Below, piece after piece: positions 63,557 through 64,000 of a DNA stretch of 64,000 nt. Source of the stretch: Marsupella aquatica. Taxonomy: Eukaryota; Marchantiophyta. The DNA lies in NCBI GenBank assembly GCA_973895155.1, contig OZ316897.1:6014001-6078000 (forward strand), read 5' to 3'. A program made the position numbers and the translations under genes. The notes beneath the pieces are model-generated. The model was not told the DNA's origin and ran no database searches. It saw only the letters and a list, made by a program, of their open reading frames with translations. Every line of letters starts with the position of its first letter. Positions within the stretch are counted from its first letter, which is position 1.

Positions 63557-63999
63557 GAGCCACATTCATCGTTCACTCCAGCATTAGATCGGGCCCTATC
63601 TGGAACGAAACCGTGCTCACGGTTCCTCACGAACGCCATCGACGGAACTCGCTCATCACCGGTTCGGGGAAACACGCCAGGAATGGTCATGTTCTGGAAA
63701 TCAACACGGCCAAGTTCTTCCTGTTTTCTCATCTCATCCTCCCGAGTTGGACTGTAAGGAGGAGGTGGCCAGTGAATCGTAAACCGCTCTGCAAATCTCC
63801 TAGGCGGAGAATCCCTCAGCCATGGGATCAGATTGTCACCAGGACTAATGGCTTCGTCTTGGGGGAGACTAAAATGGTTGCGGAAAGCAGTTGTCTCCGA
63901 CCATTCAGGTTGCTCAGTTTCTGGAACCGAGCCCTCCTCTGAAATGATTGTTGTGTGTCTCTGAAAAGAGGCCATGGAGATTCTCCTCGGGTTATTCAT
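63523..63999 (-). CDS. Unknown ORF, possibly continuing past the window end
   Basis: A 158-codon frame starts with an ATG at 63999 at the window edge. It is Pro/Arg/Glu-rich with little predicted structure (FTIHWPPPPYSPTREDEMRK) and ends TSARR-stop inside a type-2 palindrome, so the last codons are contributed by the repeat. A PPPPY motif, which can bind WW domains and occurs in some gag proteins, is visible. I do not recognise the family. It may be the 5' exon of a gene or part of a retroelement gag. Confidence 0.4.
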   Translation of the reverse strand: MNNPRRISMASFQRHTTIISEEGSVPETEQPEWSETTAFRNHFSLPQDEAISPGDNLIPWLRDSPPRRFAERFTIHWPPPPYSPTREDEMRKQEELGRVDFQNMTIPGVFPRTGDERVPSMAFVRNREHGFVPDRARSNAGVNDECGSSTNERTSARR

Positions 64000-64000
64000 G

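Overview
This looks like nuclear DNA from a repeat-rich streptophyte (a plant or charophyte-type alga). The signs are plant-type CACTA/En-Spm coding segments, a plant-style LINE with a zf-RVT tail, Copia and Gypsy pol fragments, an LTR with an initiator tRNA-Met-type primer site, and short GT-AG introns (about 90-290 bp). There are no prokaryotic operons and I see no rRNA or tRNA genes. The species cannot be fixed from sequence alone; a charophyte is my guess, held weakly.

Layout. 0-3.1 kb: 19-bp minisatellite and a minus-strand Gypsy pol fragment. 3.3-5.9 kb: one arm of a long inverted repeat, then a LINE ORF1-like pseudogene split by a small inverted-repeat element. 6.8-8.9 kb: Copia relic, a TTGCAA-rich block, a palindrome cluster and a second copy of the small element. 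9.0-12.8 kb: decayed Mutator-like transposase with one intron. 14.5-17.9 kb: long gag-like/coiled-coil reading frame broken by two TAG codons. 20.6-25.3 kb: plus-strand split coding region carrying an RNase H1 hybrid-binding (viroplasmin-type) domain, plus a second unknown ORF, closed by the other arm of the inverted repeat (25.2-25.8 kb). 26.2-35.4 kb: decayed CACTA element. 36.0 kb: 58-bp-arm foldback. 41.2-45.7 kb: unrecognised large transposase-like gene, decayed. 46.0-50.0 kb: two 1.2-kb direct repeats around a palindrome-bearing tandem array. 51.9-55.1 kb: LINE reverse transcriptase. 55.8-60.2 kb: minus-strand split gene combining a ParB-like DGxHR motif with a beta-class DNA methyltransferase-like fold. 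61.8-62.2 kb: LTR with primer site. 62.7-64 kb: a third CAGGAAACAGG-rich patch, perfect TAGCGCC/GGCGCTA palindromes and an ORF running into the window end.

The most interesting items are (1) the ParB-like plus methyltransferase-like gene, whose frame can be followed through several GT-AG introns and straight across a transposon insertion with an 8-bp target duplication, and (2) three unrelated families of short palindromes, two of which sit inside introns of particular genes. Almost every coding region here carries nonsense or frameshift changes, so most entries are relics rather than working genes. Family names come from my own reading of motifs and were not confirmed by any search.
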